A program made the position numbers and the translations under genes. From an uncultured Methylophaga sp. (GTDB lineage: Bacteria; Pseudomonadota; Gammaproteobacteria; Nitrosococcales; Methylophagaceae), in NCBI RefSeq assembly GCF_947259025.1, contig NZ_CAMYKO010000008.1, forward strand, positions 1 through 64,000: DNA of 64,000 bases. Reading direction: 5' to 3'. Numbering within the stretch: position 1 is the stretch's first letter; the number at the start of each line of letters is the position of its first letter. The notes below the pieces were generated by a model, which saw only the letters and a program-made list of their open reading frames with translations, was not told the origin of the DNA and did not search any database. Of the stretch, positions 40,501 to 50,819 are shown piece by piece.

Positions 40501-41531
40501 TTGAGCGTGTACTGGTGACAGGCGGGGCAGGCTATATCGGCTCACACATTGCAGTCACGCTGCTGCGAGCGGGCATGGAGGTCATCATTGTCGATAACCT
40601 CAGCAATGCCTCTGAACTCGTGCTTGACCGCATTGAGGCAATCACCGGGCGTAAACCGCTTTTTTACAAGGCCGACTGCCGTGACAAGCAGGCGTTGCAG
40701 GGTATTTTCAATACGCATCACGTCAATGCGGTGATTCACCTTGCTGGTTATAAAGCGGTCGGTGAGTCTTGTGAAATGCCATTGATGTATTACCGGAATA
40801 ACCTTGAGGCCACGCTGGTGCTGCTGGAGGTGATGCGAGATTTTGGCGTTGATAAACTGGTATTCAGCTCCTCAGCGACCGTATACGGCGACAACGTATC
40901 AATGCCGGTGAGAGAACAGGCACCGACTTCGGTGACCAACCCTTACGGCCGCACCAAACTGATGATTGAAGATATCCTCAGGGATGTGGTTGAGGCCAGA
41001 CCCGAGGCCCTTAAAGTGGCGTTGTTGCGTTACTTTAACCCGGCCGGCGCCGATGAAAGTGGGCTTATCGGCGAGGATCCCAAAGCCACGCCCAATAATC
41101 TGATGCCCTATGTCAGTCAGGTGGCGATTGGCAAAAGACAGAAACTGTCTGTGTTTGGCGGGGATTACCCCACTGAAGACGGCACTGGCGTGCGCGATTA
41201 TATTCATGTGGCTGACCTCGCCAGTGGCCATCTGGAAGCATTACGCTGGCTGGATGAGGTCGTTGACCTTCACTGCTGTCAGCCAATCAATCTGGGCACC
41301 GGGGTGGGATACAGTGTGCTGGAGGTGGTGAGCGCCTTTGAACAGGTATCAGGCCGTCAGGTTACATATGAAATCGTTGACCGCCGTGCTGGTGATGTCG
41401 CGGTCAGCTATGCCGATGTAACACTTGCCAGCGAGCTACTGGGCTGGCAGGCAGAGAAAACCTTGGAAGATATGGTGTCTGATGCTTGGCGCTGGCAACA
41501 GCGCAATCCGGATGGCTATGGGAGAAGCTGA
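40497..41531 (+). CDS. galE: UDP-glucose 4-epimerase
   Basis: VLVTGGAGYIGSHIAVTLL; SSSATVYGD; NPYGRTKLMIEDIL. Confidence 0.96.
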   Translation: MIERVLVTGGAGYIGSHIAVTLLRAGMEVIIVDNLSNASELVLDRIEAITGRKPLFYKADCRDKQALQGIFNTHHVNAVIHLAGYKAVGESCEMPLMYYRNNLEATLVLLEVMRDFGVDKLVFSSSATVYGDNVSMPVREQAPTSVTNPYGRTKLMIEDILRDVVEARPEALKVALLRYFNPAGADESGLIGEDPKATPNNLMPYVSQVAIGKRQKLSVFGGDYPTEDGTGVRDYIHVADLASGHLEALRWLDEVVDLHCCQPINLGTGVGYSVLEVVSAFEQVSGRQVTYEIVDRRAGDVAVSYADVTLASELLGWQAEKTLEDMVSDAWRWQQRNPDGYGRS

Positions 41532-41532
41532 T

Positions 41533-42156
41533 TTATCCGGTTGTTAGTGCTGTCTTTAATTGGCAAGTGAACGATTGAATGCTATCGCTCCCCGGGTAGT
41601 GCTGCTCCAGCAGCCTGATGAACTTTAGCCATTTCCTGCGAATTTTTCGCTGTCCGAAAAAAACGCTGAAGCTGCAGATGGGAATAAAGTCTGCGTTGCC
41701 CAGACTATCAATCAAATATATTTTGCCTCTGGTGTCATGATTCAACTGGTACACGAAGTTCCAGGGTTTCAGTGACATGGTCTGAATATTATTTTTCAAT
41801 TGATAGTTTCTGAATTTCACCAGCGCACGAATGATGCCTTCCCGGTGTAGTGGAAGAAGTTCAGGGTTTTCCAGGTATTGTGAAACGGTCCGTGATACCG
41901 AGTTGTCTTGATCTCGGATTAAGTCAAATACAGCGCCCGATCCCAGGTTGGAGTCAACGTTACCATGAAATCTGGCGATACCGCGCCAGTCGCCAAGTCG
42001 CTTTTCCAGCAAGCGGTAATAGGCTTGTTCTCGGCGTGTCTCCTCGGTCCCACCATGAACGACAATTTTTACACAGCGGTCTTTATCTTCCGGGTGCTGA
42101 TAACATTCGCGATGATAACCACGAGCAATTAACAGATCCGGAGATAAGTTCAGCAT
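41533..42156 (-). CDS. YrbL-family protein (kinase-fold)
   Basis: MSLKPWNFVYQLNHDTRGKIYLIDSLGNADFIPICSF pattern. Confidence 0.8.
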   Translation of the reverse strand: MLNLSPDLLIARGYHRECYQHPEDKDRCVKIVVHGGTEETRREQAYYRLLEKRLGDWRGIARFHGNVDSNLGSGAVFDLIRDQDNSVSRTVSQYLENPELLPLHREGIIRALVKFRNYQLKNNIQTMSLKPWNFVYQLNHDTRGKIYLIDSLGNADFIPICSFSVFFGQRKIRRKWLKFIRLLEQHYPGSDSIQSFTCQLKTALTTG

Positions 42157-42158
42157 AG

Positions 42159-43880
42159 CTATTTGGTGACCAGAATATCTTCCATTACCAGATATTGCAG
42201 ATCAGAGCCGAAAAACATGTTGAGCGCATCGGTAGGGCTGCAGACCATCGGCTCACCACGGCGGTTGAGCGAGGTATTCAACAGGACGCCATTGCCGGTC
42301 AGTTTTTCCATCTCCTGCAGCAGCGCATAGTATCGTGGGTTGGTATGCTCGGTGACGATCTGTGCCCGTGCGGTGCCATCTTCGTGAACGACTTCGGGAA
42401 TGCGGTCTTTCCAGCTGTCAGCGACATCAAAGGTAAAGGTCATATAGGGGCTGGGATGGTCGGTCTGCAGAATCTCCGGCGCCACGGTGTCCAGCATGCT
42501 GGGGCAGAACGGGCGCCAGCGCTCACGGTATTTAATCTGCGCGTTAATGCGATCAGCGACACCTCTATGACTGGGGCTGCCCAGGATACTGCGGTTACCC
42601 AAAGCGCGTGGACCAAACTCCATCCGACCCTGAAACCAGGAAACCGGGTTGCCATCAGTCAGAATTTGCGCCGTTTCGCTTTCAACATTCTGCATCCGCT
42701 GCCACTTGACCGGCTGTGAGTAATTTTCACAGGCTTCAATACATTGTTCGGTCGAGTATTGTGGGCCGAGGTAGGCATGTTCCATCTTTTCAACGGGCAC
42801 CCCCGCCATTTGCGAGGCATAGCTGGCGGCACCGATAGCCGTACCGGCGTCACTGGCAGCCGGCTGTACGAAAAGCTCTTTAACATGCGGCATAGCGATA
42901 ATCCGCTGGTTGAGCTTGACGTTCAGCGCCACACCGCCGGCATACGCCACCTTACCGGTCTCGCGGATAATATCGCCAAGATAATACTCAATCAGTTCCA
43001 GCGCGGTTTTTTCCAGCAAAGCCTGAATGCTGGCGGCGTAGTCGATATAGGGCTCATCTTTTTCATCGCCTTCACGCATCGGCCCCAGCCAGTCCAGCAG
43101 TTTGGGGCTGAAGAAATAGCCTTTTCCATCCTTCTTGAAGCGGCGCCAGCCGACCGTGTTGACCAGTTTGTTATTGACGCGAAAGTCACCATTTTTACAG
43201 TCGATCAAACGGGAGAAGTCGAAACGCTTGGGATCGCCATAAGGTGCCATGCCCATGACTTTGAACTCACCATCGAGCATTTCAAAGCCCAGGTATTCAG
43301 TGAGTGCGCCATACATACCACCCAGCGAGTCAGGATCGTAGAATTCCTTGATCTTGTGAATGCGCCCATTTTCGCCATAGCCGAAGAAAGTGGTGGCATA
43401 TTCACCTTTGCCGTCAATGCCGATAATCGCGGTTTTTTCCTTAAAACCACTGAGGTGATAGGCACTGCTGGCGTGAGCGAGGTGATGTTCAACGGGCACA
43501 AATTTTACCCGCTCAGAACCAATGCCCAGATCATCCAGCAATTTCATCACATTGCGGTGATTACGCCAGTAGCGGCGGTTACCACTGAACAGCGCGGTCA
43601 AAGCACGATCCGGCGCATACCAGTGACGCTTGGCATAATGCCAGCGAGCCGGTGACTTCAGGCCGATTTCAGCGTAAGGGAAAGCCACGATGTCAATCTG
43701 CTCAGGCTTGATGCCTGCATCTTCAAGACAGAATTTGGTCGCCTCGTAAGGCATCTTGCCTTTGGCATGTTTGTCACGAAGAAAACGTTCTTCTTCAGCA
43801 GCGGCAACCAGCTTGCCATCAATATACAGAGCAGCGGAGGCGTCGTGATTGACGGCGCCGGACAGGCCTAAAACGATCAT
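42159..43880 (-). CDS. Carbamoyltransferase (NodU/CmcH family)
   Basis: MIVLGLSGAVNHDASAALYIDGKLVAAAEEERFLRDKHAKGKMP; QGRMEFGPRALGNRSIL. Confidence 0.95.
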   Translation of the reverse strand: MIVLGLSGAVNHDASAALYIDGKLVAAAEEERFLRDKHAKGKMPYEATKFCLEDAGIKPEQIDIVAFPYAEIGLKSPARWHYAKRHWYAPDRALTALFSGNRRYWRNHRNVMKLLDDLGIGSERVKFVPVEHHLAHASSAYHLSGFKEKTAIIGIDGKGEYATTFFGYGENGRIHKIKEFYDPDSLGGMYGALTEYLGFEMLDGEFKVMGMAPYGDPKRFDFSRLIDCKNGDFRVNNKLVNTVGWRRFKKDGKGYFFSPKLLDWLGPMREGDEKDEPYIDYAASIQALLEKTALELIEYYLGDIIRETGKVAYAGGVALNVKLNQRIIAMPHVKELFVQPAASDAGTAIGAASYASQMAGVPVEKMEHAYLGPQYSTEQCIEACENYSQPVKWQRMQNVESETAQILTDGNPVSWFQGRMEFGPRALGNRSILGSPSHRGVADRINAQIKYRERWRPFCPSMLDTVAPEILQTDHPSPYMTFTFDVADSWKDRIPEVVHEDGTARAQIVTEHTNPRYYALLQEMEKLTGNGVLLNTSLNRRGEPMVCSPTDALNMFFGSDLQYLVMEDILVTK

Positions 43881-44093
43881 AGTGGATGTATTTTGTCGGT
43901 CAAAACGATTAGTATACCAATCCTATAAGCATAAGTTCATTCATCTTGGCTGCCAGTTGGACTTGCGCCTTGATTGAGCGCGGAGGCCATGCCTTTGATG
44001 CAAAAATAACAACAAGAATTTCAACAGTCTATGGTTTACTGCTGCAGGTAGAGTGGAACCATCATGGAAGGTGGGAAGATTTAGTGAGAGTTT

Positions 44094-45314
44094 ATGAAAA
44101 AAGCTGATTTCGGGGAGCAGAGCCTGCCGGGTCGCCTCCCTGGTTTGACATCAGTCATGCCGCTTTTAGCTATGTTCTGGCTGGCAGGCTACTTTTTCTT
44201 CCCCACCAATAAACTGCATTATCAGTTTTTTATTCTGATTTTTGTCGTCGGTGCATTGTTGCTGGGATTTCAGCGGCAGGTGAATTGGCGACAACTGTCC
44301 GGTTCAAGATTACTTCAGTTATTGGCTGTTTTCAGTTCATATCACCTACTGAGTCTTTTCTGGTCATTTAATACCCCGCTGGATGACAGAGTCGGCGAGA
44401 TAAAAAGTGTGGTTTATCTACTCTGCTTCACGGTGATAATGAGATTCAGCCTGTCTCAGTCCAGTGACTACTTGAGCAGGCTTTTTAAAGTCCTTATTGC
44501 CGTCAGTACGCTATCGTTGATAGCCAGTCTGTGCTGGTTTTTCCTGATAGAGTCGCAGACGCTGGCATCACGGTTTCATGGCATCGGCCGCCTCTGGAAT
44601 CCGCTTTGGATGGGAGCGATATATGGTGCACTGACAATTATCCTGATTGGGCTGCTGAGTTTTGCCAGCCTGTCACGAAGGCAAATGACAACCCTGTTGT
44701 TGTTAGTGGCATTGATGTTCGCGGGTGTAGTGGCTACCCACTCCAGAATGGCCATCGTAGCTACACTACTTGTGGGTTTTTTGTGTTTTTTGATGTCAGC
44801 TAAAACCTGGAAAACTAAAGCGCTGGTGACTTCATCTGTGGTGGTTGTCTTGTCTGTCGCTATCTGGACCGGGATGCCCTATTTTAAGAAAGACATTGAA
44901 CGGGGCCAGAGTCATCGCCTTAATATCTGGAACGGGGCTGTCGAACTGATTCAGGAAAAACCATTATTTGGTTATGGCGCCGGGTCTGACACACCGATTG
45001 AATCAACAGTTAAACGTGTTGATGGCTGGCATTACTATCACAATACTTACCTGGCAACCTTGGTTGACCTGGGCGTGGCCGGATTTCTATTGATGATATC
45101 GATTCTGGCTTATGCCGTGATGCTTGCCTGGCGCATGCGGGACATTCTCGCGGTGCGTCTGAGTGCTTATGTGCTGATATACAGCGGCATGATCAGCCTG
45201 ACTTTTGGTGAAGGCATTATCTCCAGAATGAATGTACAGTGGGTCCTGGTGTGGCTACCAATTATTCTCATCAGTCACTACGAAATGCTCGAAAGACGTC
45301 GCCGTTCAGACTGA
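44094..45314 (+). CDS. O-antigen ligase / WaaL-family polytopic protein
   Basis: Multi-TM, RLNIWNGAVELIQEKPLFGYGAGSD...HYYHNTYLATLVDLGVAGF Wzy_C motif. Confidence 0.9.
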   Translation: MKKADFGEQSLPGRLPGLTSVMPLLAMFWLAGYFFFPTNKLHYQFFILIFVVGALLLGFQRQVNWRQLSGSRLLQLLAVFSSYHLLSLFWSFNTPLDDRVGEIKSVVYLLCFTVIMRFSLSQSSDYLSRLFKVLIAVSTLSLIASLCWFFLIESQTLASRFHGIGRLWNPLWMGAIYGALTIILIGLLSFASLSRRQMTTLLLLVALMFAGVVATHSRMAIVATLLVGFLCFLMSAKTWKTKALVTSSVVVVLSVAIWTGMPYFKKDIERGQSHRLNIWNGAVELIQEKPLFGYGAGSDTPIESTVKRVDGWHYYHNTYLATLVDLGVAGFLLMISILAYAVMLAWRMRDILAVRLSAYVLIYSGMISLTFGEGIISRMNVQWVLVWLPIILISHYEMLERRRRSD

Positions 45315-46427
45315 GTCTGGTGAGGCCTCTCCAAGCTGCTGCCTGACACTGGGGATCGCCCAGAACGTTTTCCTGGCTTGCTCATCGGAGAATAATTGCA
45401 AGCGTTCACGCATTCTTCCAGAGCGCAAATGATCTTGCTCAGAACGTGATGCATTAATCATTAATGCAGCAAGGGCTTGAACATCCCCAGTGGGAAAGAT
45501 CGACCCAATACCTTCAATCACTTCCGGGCCGCCGCCGGAGTCACTGCATATCACGGGCACGCCCGCGACCATCGCTTCCAGCAGTACCATTCCAAAAGGT
45601 TCGTGATCAGAACTCAGCACGAATAAATCGAATGCGCGGAATGCTTTTCTGGCATCGGGCACCATGCCGGTAAAAATCACATCAGAGGCAATATCTAACT
45701 GTTCACAAAGACGCTCCAGCTTCGGCTGGTCTTTACCCGTGCCAATGATCGCCAGCAATGACTGCGCCGGCAATTCAGCTCTTGCCTTGGCAAAAGCTTG
45801 GATCAAAGACGCTTGATCCTTGTCAGGGTGAAGTCTGCCCACATTGGCAATCACATAGCTGTCCACAGGAAGGCCCAGTAAGTCACGGGCTTGTTCACGC
45901 TCTAGTAACTGCTGGCTGAGTGTTGATGTATCTATGCGGTTGTAGAGGGTGTGCAGTTTTTCAGGCGCCCAGAATGGTAATTTGCACTGAATATCATCCC
46001 TAACGGCATTGGAGACAGCAAAAAAAGTTAAACGCTTTTGGTAGAAACGGCTGAGCAGGCGTCTTCCGATGCGGTCAAAATCGCCGAAAGCATGATGAAT
46101 ACTGAATACCGGCAAGTTGGTGCCCATCAAAGCCAGGTAGGTCGCCTTGTTTCTGTGAGCAATACAAACAGAAAAATCATACTGCTCACAGATTGAGCGA
46201 ATCTCTCTCAGTATGTGGCGTTTGAGGCCGTCGAGTTCATCACGATGATGCCCGAGGAAAATCACCTCATCAGCAGCGGCTGACTGTCTGACACTCGCCT
46301 GCTCGTCACCACAAATAAATACGGTGACGACACGATAGTCCGTGCCTGCAAACAGAGCAGCGTATTGGCGGGTACAGTCCAGAAAAGGCTGGTGATAGTT
46401 CTGACAGAGTTGTAAGACCGTTTTCAA
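45306..46427 (-). CDS. Glycosyltransferase family 4
   Basis: VGRLHPDKDQASLIQAFAKA; SSDHEPFGMVLLEAMVAGVPVICSDSGGGPEVI. Confidence 0.92.
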   Translation of the reverse strand: MKTVLQLCQNYHQPFLDCTRQYAALFAGTDYRVVTVFICGDEQASVRQSAAADEVIFLGHHRDELDGLKRHILREIRSICEQYDFSVCIAHRNKATYLALMGTNLPVFSIHHAFGDFDRIGRRLLSRFYQKRLTFFAVSNAVRDDIQCKLPFWAPEKLHTLYNRIDTSTLSQQLLEREQARDLLGLPVDSYVIANVGRLHPDKDQASLIQAFAKARAELPAQSLLAIIGTGKDQPKLERLCEQLDIASDVIFTGMVPDARKAFRAFDLFVLSSDHEPFGMVLLEAMVAGVPVICSDSGGGPEVIEGIGSIFPTGDVQALAALMINASRSEQDHLRSGRMRERLQLFSDEQARKTFWAIPSVRQQLGEASPDSV

Positions 46428-46475
46428 TATCAGTTACCTGGAAGTTAAGCGACTTATACAGAGAATGTTCTGTTG

Positions 46476-47285
46476 TCAGCTATCGATACTCTTATCCTGC
46501 AAAATCTGCATGGCGTTAATACCTCGCATTTTGCGTTGAATGAGTTTCTGATCTTTTTGACTGTTTTTACTGCCCCGTCTCAGTTCAGGATTGAGAATGG
46601 ATGTGGCGTGGTTGAGATGATCGACATATTTCCCCAGAAATTCTGAGGGCAGAAACTTCATCTTAAATCCGGCCTGCAGCATCTTGTGATGCATTTGTTT
46701 ACCGGCAGTATCATCGCCGTCCCCGAAGTGCGTGCCAAGACTGCGGATAACATCGGTGCGATACATGGCACAGTGACTTCTCAGATATTGCGCTTTTTTA
46801 TCAAGACGGTGCGGATTGTAACGTTTGTAACCGAACAGTTTATGCAGCAGATATTTACAGGATTGTTCAAACTTGATGCCAGCCCGACGCAAAGCATTTT
46901 TTGACTCAAGCTTCCACGAACCGACCCCCGCAACCGCTTCATCTTCAAACTGGGCAATCAACACTTCCAGCCAATCATGCCGCTTAACAAAGGTATCAGT
47001 ATGTATTGAAAGCACATAAGGCGTTTTGACCTTTTCCAGCGCCAAATCCAACGCCCGGGAGTGGGCCTGAACACCGGACTCACCCGGCACACAGTCTCGC
47101 TCAATCAGTTGAATCCAGTTTAATTTACGGAGATATTCCACAGAGGCATCGCGCGAGTCGTTATCAATAACAACAACATCTGCCAGATCATGATTGGTAA
47201 ATTTTCTGAGTAAGCGGAGACAGATCGTCGTGATCTCGGGTGTTTTGTAGTTGGGTACAAGAATAGTGACTTTTTTTTCTGACAT
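46476..47285 (-). CDS. Glycosyltransferase family 2
   Basis: VTILVPNYKTPEITTICLRLL...VVIDNDSRD; start at MSEKK likely. Confidence 0.87.
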   Translation of the reverse strand: MSEKKVTILVPNYKTPEITTICLRLLRKFTNHDLADVVVIDNDSRDASVEYLRKLNWIQLIERDCVPGESGVQAHSRALDLALEKVKTPYVLSIHTDTFVKRHDWLEVLIAQFEDEAVAGVGSWKLESKNALRRAGIKFEQSCKYLLHKLFGYKRYNPHRLDKKAQYLRSHCAMYRTDVIRSLGTHFGDGDDTAGKQMHHKMLQAGFKMKFLPSEFLGKYVDHLNHATSILNPELRRGSKNSQKDQKLIQRKMRGINAMQILQDKSIDS

Positions 47286-47305
47286 GTCCATTTCCCTAGC
47301 GCTAG

Positions 47306-48337
47306 TCAAGGTTGTGCTGATTTAATCACCGATAACACCGAATTGATGCTGAGATCCTGCATACAACGATGATGTCCTTCAGGGCAGTGTCGCTGGAAAC
47401 AGGGCCCACAATCAACATCAATCTGTAGGATGTGAGCATTGTCAGCCAGTGGCGGGGTGAAAGCCGGCGACGTCGGGCCATAGAGTACCACTAATGGGCG
47501 TTGCAGCGCCGCGGCAATATGCATCAGGCCGGAGTCATTGCTAACTACCCAGTCGGCAGTATCCAGCAGATCAATAGCCTGTTCCAGTTTGGTTTCCCCG
47601 GCCAGGTTATAAAACTGGGACGGGTTGCTGCGAATGCCAGCGGCAATCTGTCCGGCTGTCGCTTGGTCGGCTTTTGAACCCAGCACCAGCACCTGCCAGC
47701 CTTGTTGTAATAATGACTCTGCCAATTGGGCGTAATGTGCTGGTGGCCATTGCTTGGCCGGACCGAATTCGGCGCCAGGGCATAAAATCAGCCGTTTCTG
47801 TCCTGTTTCGCGTTGCGGATTAATCGATGTGTCGACTGGCTCAGCCTGCATCAGCGGGGCTTTGTAACTGGGCGCAGCTTGGGACTGCGAGGCAGGGTAA
47901 GCCAGCGACACAAAACGCTGCACCATCATCGGTAAAGCCAGCTTATCCAGCTTTCGAATGTCGTTAAGCAGGCCATAACGCATTTCACCAAGCCAGCCAG
48001 TGCGAACGGGGATGCCTGCAAACCAGGGAATCAACGCTGATTTCCAGGAGTTGGGCAGCACAATAGCCTGATCATAGCCGTGTTCAACCAGTTCTTTACC
48101 CAGTTTTCTGCGCATTGACCAGCCAAACACCCCATGGCTGACCGGCATGGAAATCGCCCGGTTTACTTCGGGCATGCGTTGCAATAGCGGCCGGGTCCAA
48201 TCCATTGCCAGCACATCAATCTGAACCTCAGGATTGTTATCTTTTAGCGCGATAAACAGCGATTGCGCCATGACCATATCACCGACCCAAGAGGGGCCGA
48301 CAATCAGGATTTTGTTAACAGCGCGATCAGCGTTCAC
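47306..48337 (-). CDS. waaF: LPS heptosyltransferase II
   Basis: KILIVGPSWVGDMVMAQSLFIAL; SNDSGLMHIAAALQRPLVVLYGPTSP; probable GTG start. Confidence 0.94.
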   Translation of the reverse strand: MNADRAVNKILIVGPSWVGDMVMAQSLFIALKDNNPEVQIDVLAMDWTRPLLQRMPEVNRAISMPVSHGVFGWSMRRKLGKELVEHGYDQAIVLPNSWKSALIPWFAGIPVRTGWLGEMRYGLLNDIRKLDKLALPMMVQRFVSLAYPASQSQAAPSYKAPLMQAEPVDTSINPQRETGQKRLILCPGAEFGPAKQWPPAHYAQLAESLLQQGWQVLVLGSKADQATAGQIAAGIRSNPSQFYNLAGETKLEQAIDLLDTADWVVSNDSGLMHIAAALQRPLVVLYGPTSPAFTPPLADNAHILQIDVDCGPCFQRHCPEGHHRCMQDLSINSVLSVIKSAQP

Positions 48338-48338
48338 T

Positions 48339-49145
48339 TTAATGCAGGGTGCTGTGAGTAATAAAAATAAACACGACCCCCAGCGCAATCAGAACGATTT
48401 GTTGCAGGGTCTCGCGTGGCTGAACCCGGGAATGCAGGCCCGGAATCAGATCGGCAACAGCGACATAAATAAAGCTGGAGGCGGCGATGACCAGAATGTA
48501 GGGCAAGTATTGCTGCATATCGGACAAGGTGAAATAGGCCAGTAATGCACCAGCCAGCGTGCCCAGGCTCGACAAGATGTTGAAGTACAGCGCCTTTTTA
48601 CGGCTGAAGCCACTGTGCAGCAAAATAACAAAATCCCCCAACTCCTGAGGAATTTCGTGGGCGGCAATCGCCAGCGCGGTGACAATACCCAGGTGGATAT
48701 CGGTCATAAAAGCCGCGGTGATCAAAATACCATCAACAAAATTATGGATGGTATCGCCAACCAGGATTAATGGCCCGGCGGCTTCGTGTTTATGCGAGTG
48801 GCCGCCGTGATGATCCGGCCGGTCCAACTCAGGGATATGGTCTTCGCCGTGATGGCTGTGGCAGTGCCGCCAGAGCACCATTTTTTCCAATACAAAAAAC
48901 AGCATCAGCCCCAGCAGCAGGGTCAGCCCGATCTGATGCGAATCAACATGGTGCTGATGTTCTATCGCATGCGGTAACAAGCCCAGAAAAGAAGCGCCCA
49001 AAAGGGCACCAATGGCAAAGCTGACCAGATGCGGTACGGCGATACTACGGTGGTTCTCTGATAGCAACAAAAAGGAGGAGGCGATGATCACACTGATCAG
49101 CCCGCCCAGCAGACTGAAGCCGATGATCCAGAACAATAAATCCAT
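48339..49145 (-). CDS. ZIP family metal transporter
   Basis: His-rich loop HCHSHHGEDHIPELDRPDHHGGHSHKH; GDTIHNFVDGILI; AIAAHEIPQELGDF. Confidence 0.94.
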   Translation of the reverse strand: MDLLFWIIGFSLLGGLISVIIASSFLLLSENHRSIAVPHLVSFAIGALLGASFLGLLPHAIEHQHHVDSHQIGLTLLLGLMLFFVLEKMVLWRHCHSHHGEDHIPELDRPDHHGGHSHKHEAAGPLILVGDTIHNFVDGILITAAFMTDIHLGIVTALAIAAHEIPQELGDFVILLHSGFSRKKALYFNILSSLGTLAGALLAYFTLSDMQQYLPYILVIAASSFIYVAVADLIPGLHSRVQPRETLQQIVLIALGVVFIFITHSTLH

Positions 49146-49183
49146 GTCGGTCCAAATAAAAAGCTTAATCGGGTAATGATACC

Positions 49184-49930
49184 TTATTTGCCACTGATCC
49201 AGATAAGAGAAGCCATTCTGCCGGTATCACCATCCCTGCGATAAGAATAAAACTTATCGGCTTCCGAAACCGTGCAATGCTCGCCGCCAAACACCGCAGT
49301 GACACCGGCCTGAGCCAGCCGCTGCCGGGCCAGCAGATAAATATCGGCAAGGAAATGATCCGCATCGCGCTGTTGAAAAGCCCGGCTTGCGGCATTGTCG
49401 CGTTCACAAAATGCCTCAAACACTTCGCGGCCAACCTCAAACTGCTGCGGACCGATAGCGGGGCCCAACCAGACCAAAATATCTTCCCGTCTGCCGCTAA
49501 AGCAGGCAAGGGGCTTTTCCAGTACGCCTGCCAGCAAACCGCGCCAACCGGCATGAGCAGCGGCGACCTGACGGCCACTGCGGTCGGTGAATAAAACCGG
49601 CAAACAATCTGCAGTCAGCACCGTGCAGACCTGATCAGGCTGATTGCTGTAACTGGCATCAGCGGAGATAGCCGTGGTCCAGTGACGGGCATCAATCACA
49701 TCATTCCCATGTACCTGTTGCAGCCATAACGGTTCGGCTGGCAGATGGGCCTGTGTTAACAGACGCTGACGGTTATCAGCCACAGCCTGAGCGTCATCAC
49801 CGACATGATCACCCAGGTTGAGGCTGTCATAGGGTGGCAGGCTAATGCCGCCCTGGCGATAAGTGGAGAAAGCATGAATGTTTGAAGGGGCGGGCCAGTC
49901 AGGCCGGAGCAAAGGCAGGGCGTCCGTCAT
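49184..49930 (-). CDS. pgeF: Peptidoglycan editing factor PgeF (YfiH, laccase-domain)
   Basis: VLTADCLPVLFTDRSGRQVAAAHAGWRGLLAGVLE; YSYRRDGDTGRMASLIW. Confidence 0.94.
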   Translation of the reverse strand: MTDALPLLRPDWPAPSNIHAFSTYRQGGISLPPYDSLNLGDHVGDDAQAVADNRQRLLTQAHLPAEPLWLQQVHGNDVIDARHWTTAISADASYSNQPDQVCTVLTADCLPVLFTDRSGRQVAAAHAGWRGLLAGVLEKPLACFSGRREDILVWLGPAIGPQQFEVGREVFEAFCERDNAASRAFQQRDADHFLADIYLLARQRLAQAGVTAVFGGEHCTVSEADKFYSYRRDGDTGRMASLIWISGK

Positions 49931-50721
49931 TGACCGGCCTGTTGCAGGTATTGTTGCCACTGTTCGAATAGCGATTCATCCACGGCAGCACAGGTCGAGC
50001 GTGGCTGTAGAGAATGAACAAAGGGCGCATCACCCTGCAAGGTGGCGGCAAAGCCGCCGGCCTCTGCCAGAATCAGATCGGCAGCGGCATAATCCCAGAT
50101 ATGCTGGCTGCCATGCAGATAAAGGTGGCCGCGGCCGGCCGCCAGCCAGCATAATTCCAGCGCGATAGAACCCAGGTTACGCTGCGACCCGTAGGGTCTT
50201 TCCACAATCAATTGCTGCGACAAGGCCGCCGGCAGCCGTTTGAAATCAATAAACGCAATGCAGCGTTTTAGTTTGAGTCCGGTGGGCTCAGCGACCAGCG
50301 GCTGGTCATTGAGAAAAGCCCCCTGACCGCGCACTGCCGAAAAGCACTCATCGCGAATCGGGTCCAGCACCACACCGGCTTTGACTTCGCCGGACTCAAT
50401 TAGCGCCAGTGATACGGTAAAAAAAGGCAGGCCTGCAGCAAAATTACTGGTGCCATCCACCGGGTCCAGACACCATAGCGGTTGCCCCGAGTCGAGCAAG
50501 GCCTGTTGCTGTTGTGCTGATTGTTCTTCACCCAGCAAGGCGACATCGGGACAAATCTCCGCCAGTCTGTCAGTCAAAGCCTCCTGCATGCTGCGATCGG
50601 CCAGGGTAATAATGCTGCCGTCTTTTTTGTACTCTCTGTGTACATTGTTAAATAGGGGTAACAGCGTGGTTTGCGCCACGTCCCTGACGATCTGTTGCAA
50701 TGACTGCCGGTCAATATCCAT
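49927..50721 (-). CDS. Inositol monophosphatase family protein (SuhB/CysQ-like)
   Basis: LDPVDGTSNFAAGLPFFTVSLALIESGE; WDYAAADLILAEAGG. Confidence 0.92.
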   Translation of the reverse strand: MDIDRQSLQQIVRDVAQTTLLPLFNNVHREYKKDGSIITLADRSMQEALTDRLAEICPDVALLGEEQSAQQQQALLDSGQPLWCLDPVDGTSNFAAGLPFFTVSLALIESGEVKAGVVLDPIRDECFSAVRGQGAFLNDQPLVAEPTGLKLKRCIAFIDFKRLPAALSQQLIVERPYGSQRNLGSIALELCWLAAGRGHLYLHGSQHIWDYAAADLILAEAGGFAATLQGDAPFVHSLQPRSTCAAVDESLFEQWQQYLQQAGQ

Positions 50722-50819
50722 GTTCCGGAGTATAACAGGGCCATCAGAATTTAATTCAATCTGAGGCCGGCTCAGGTTAAACTGCATGGCTGAAAACATT
50801 TTTAATTTTGCGATTTTGC

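Noticed and set aside
42744-43655. 303-aa plus-strand ORF opposite the carbamoyltransferase gene
   Set aside because: Antisense shadow ORF, no recognisable domain or RBS.
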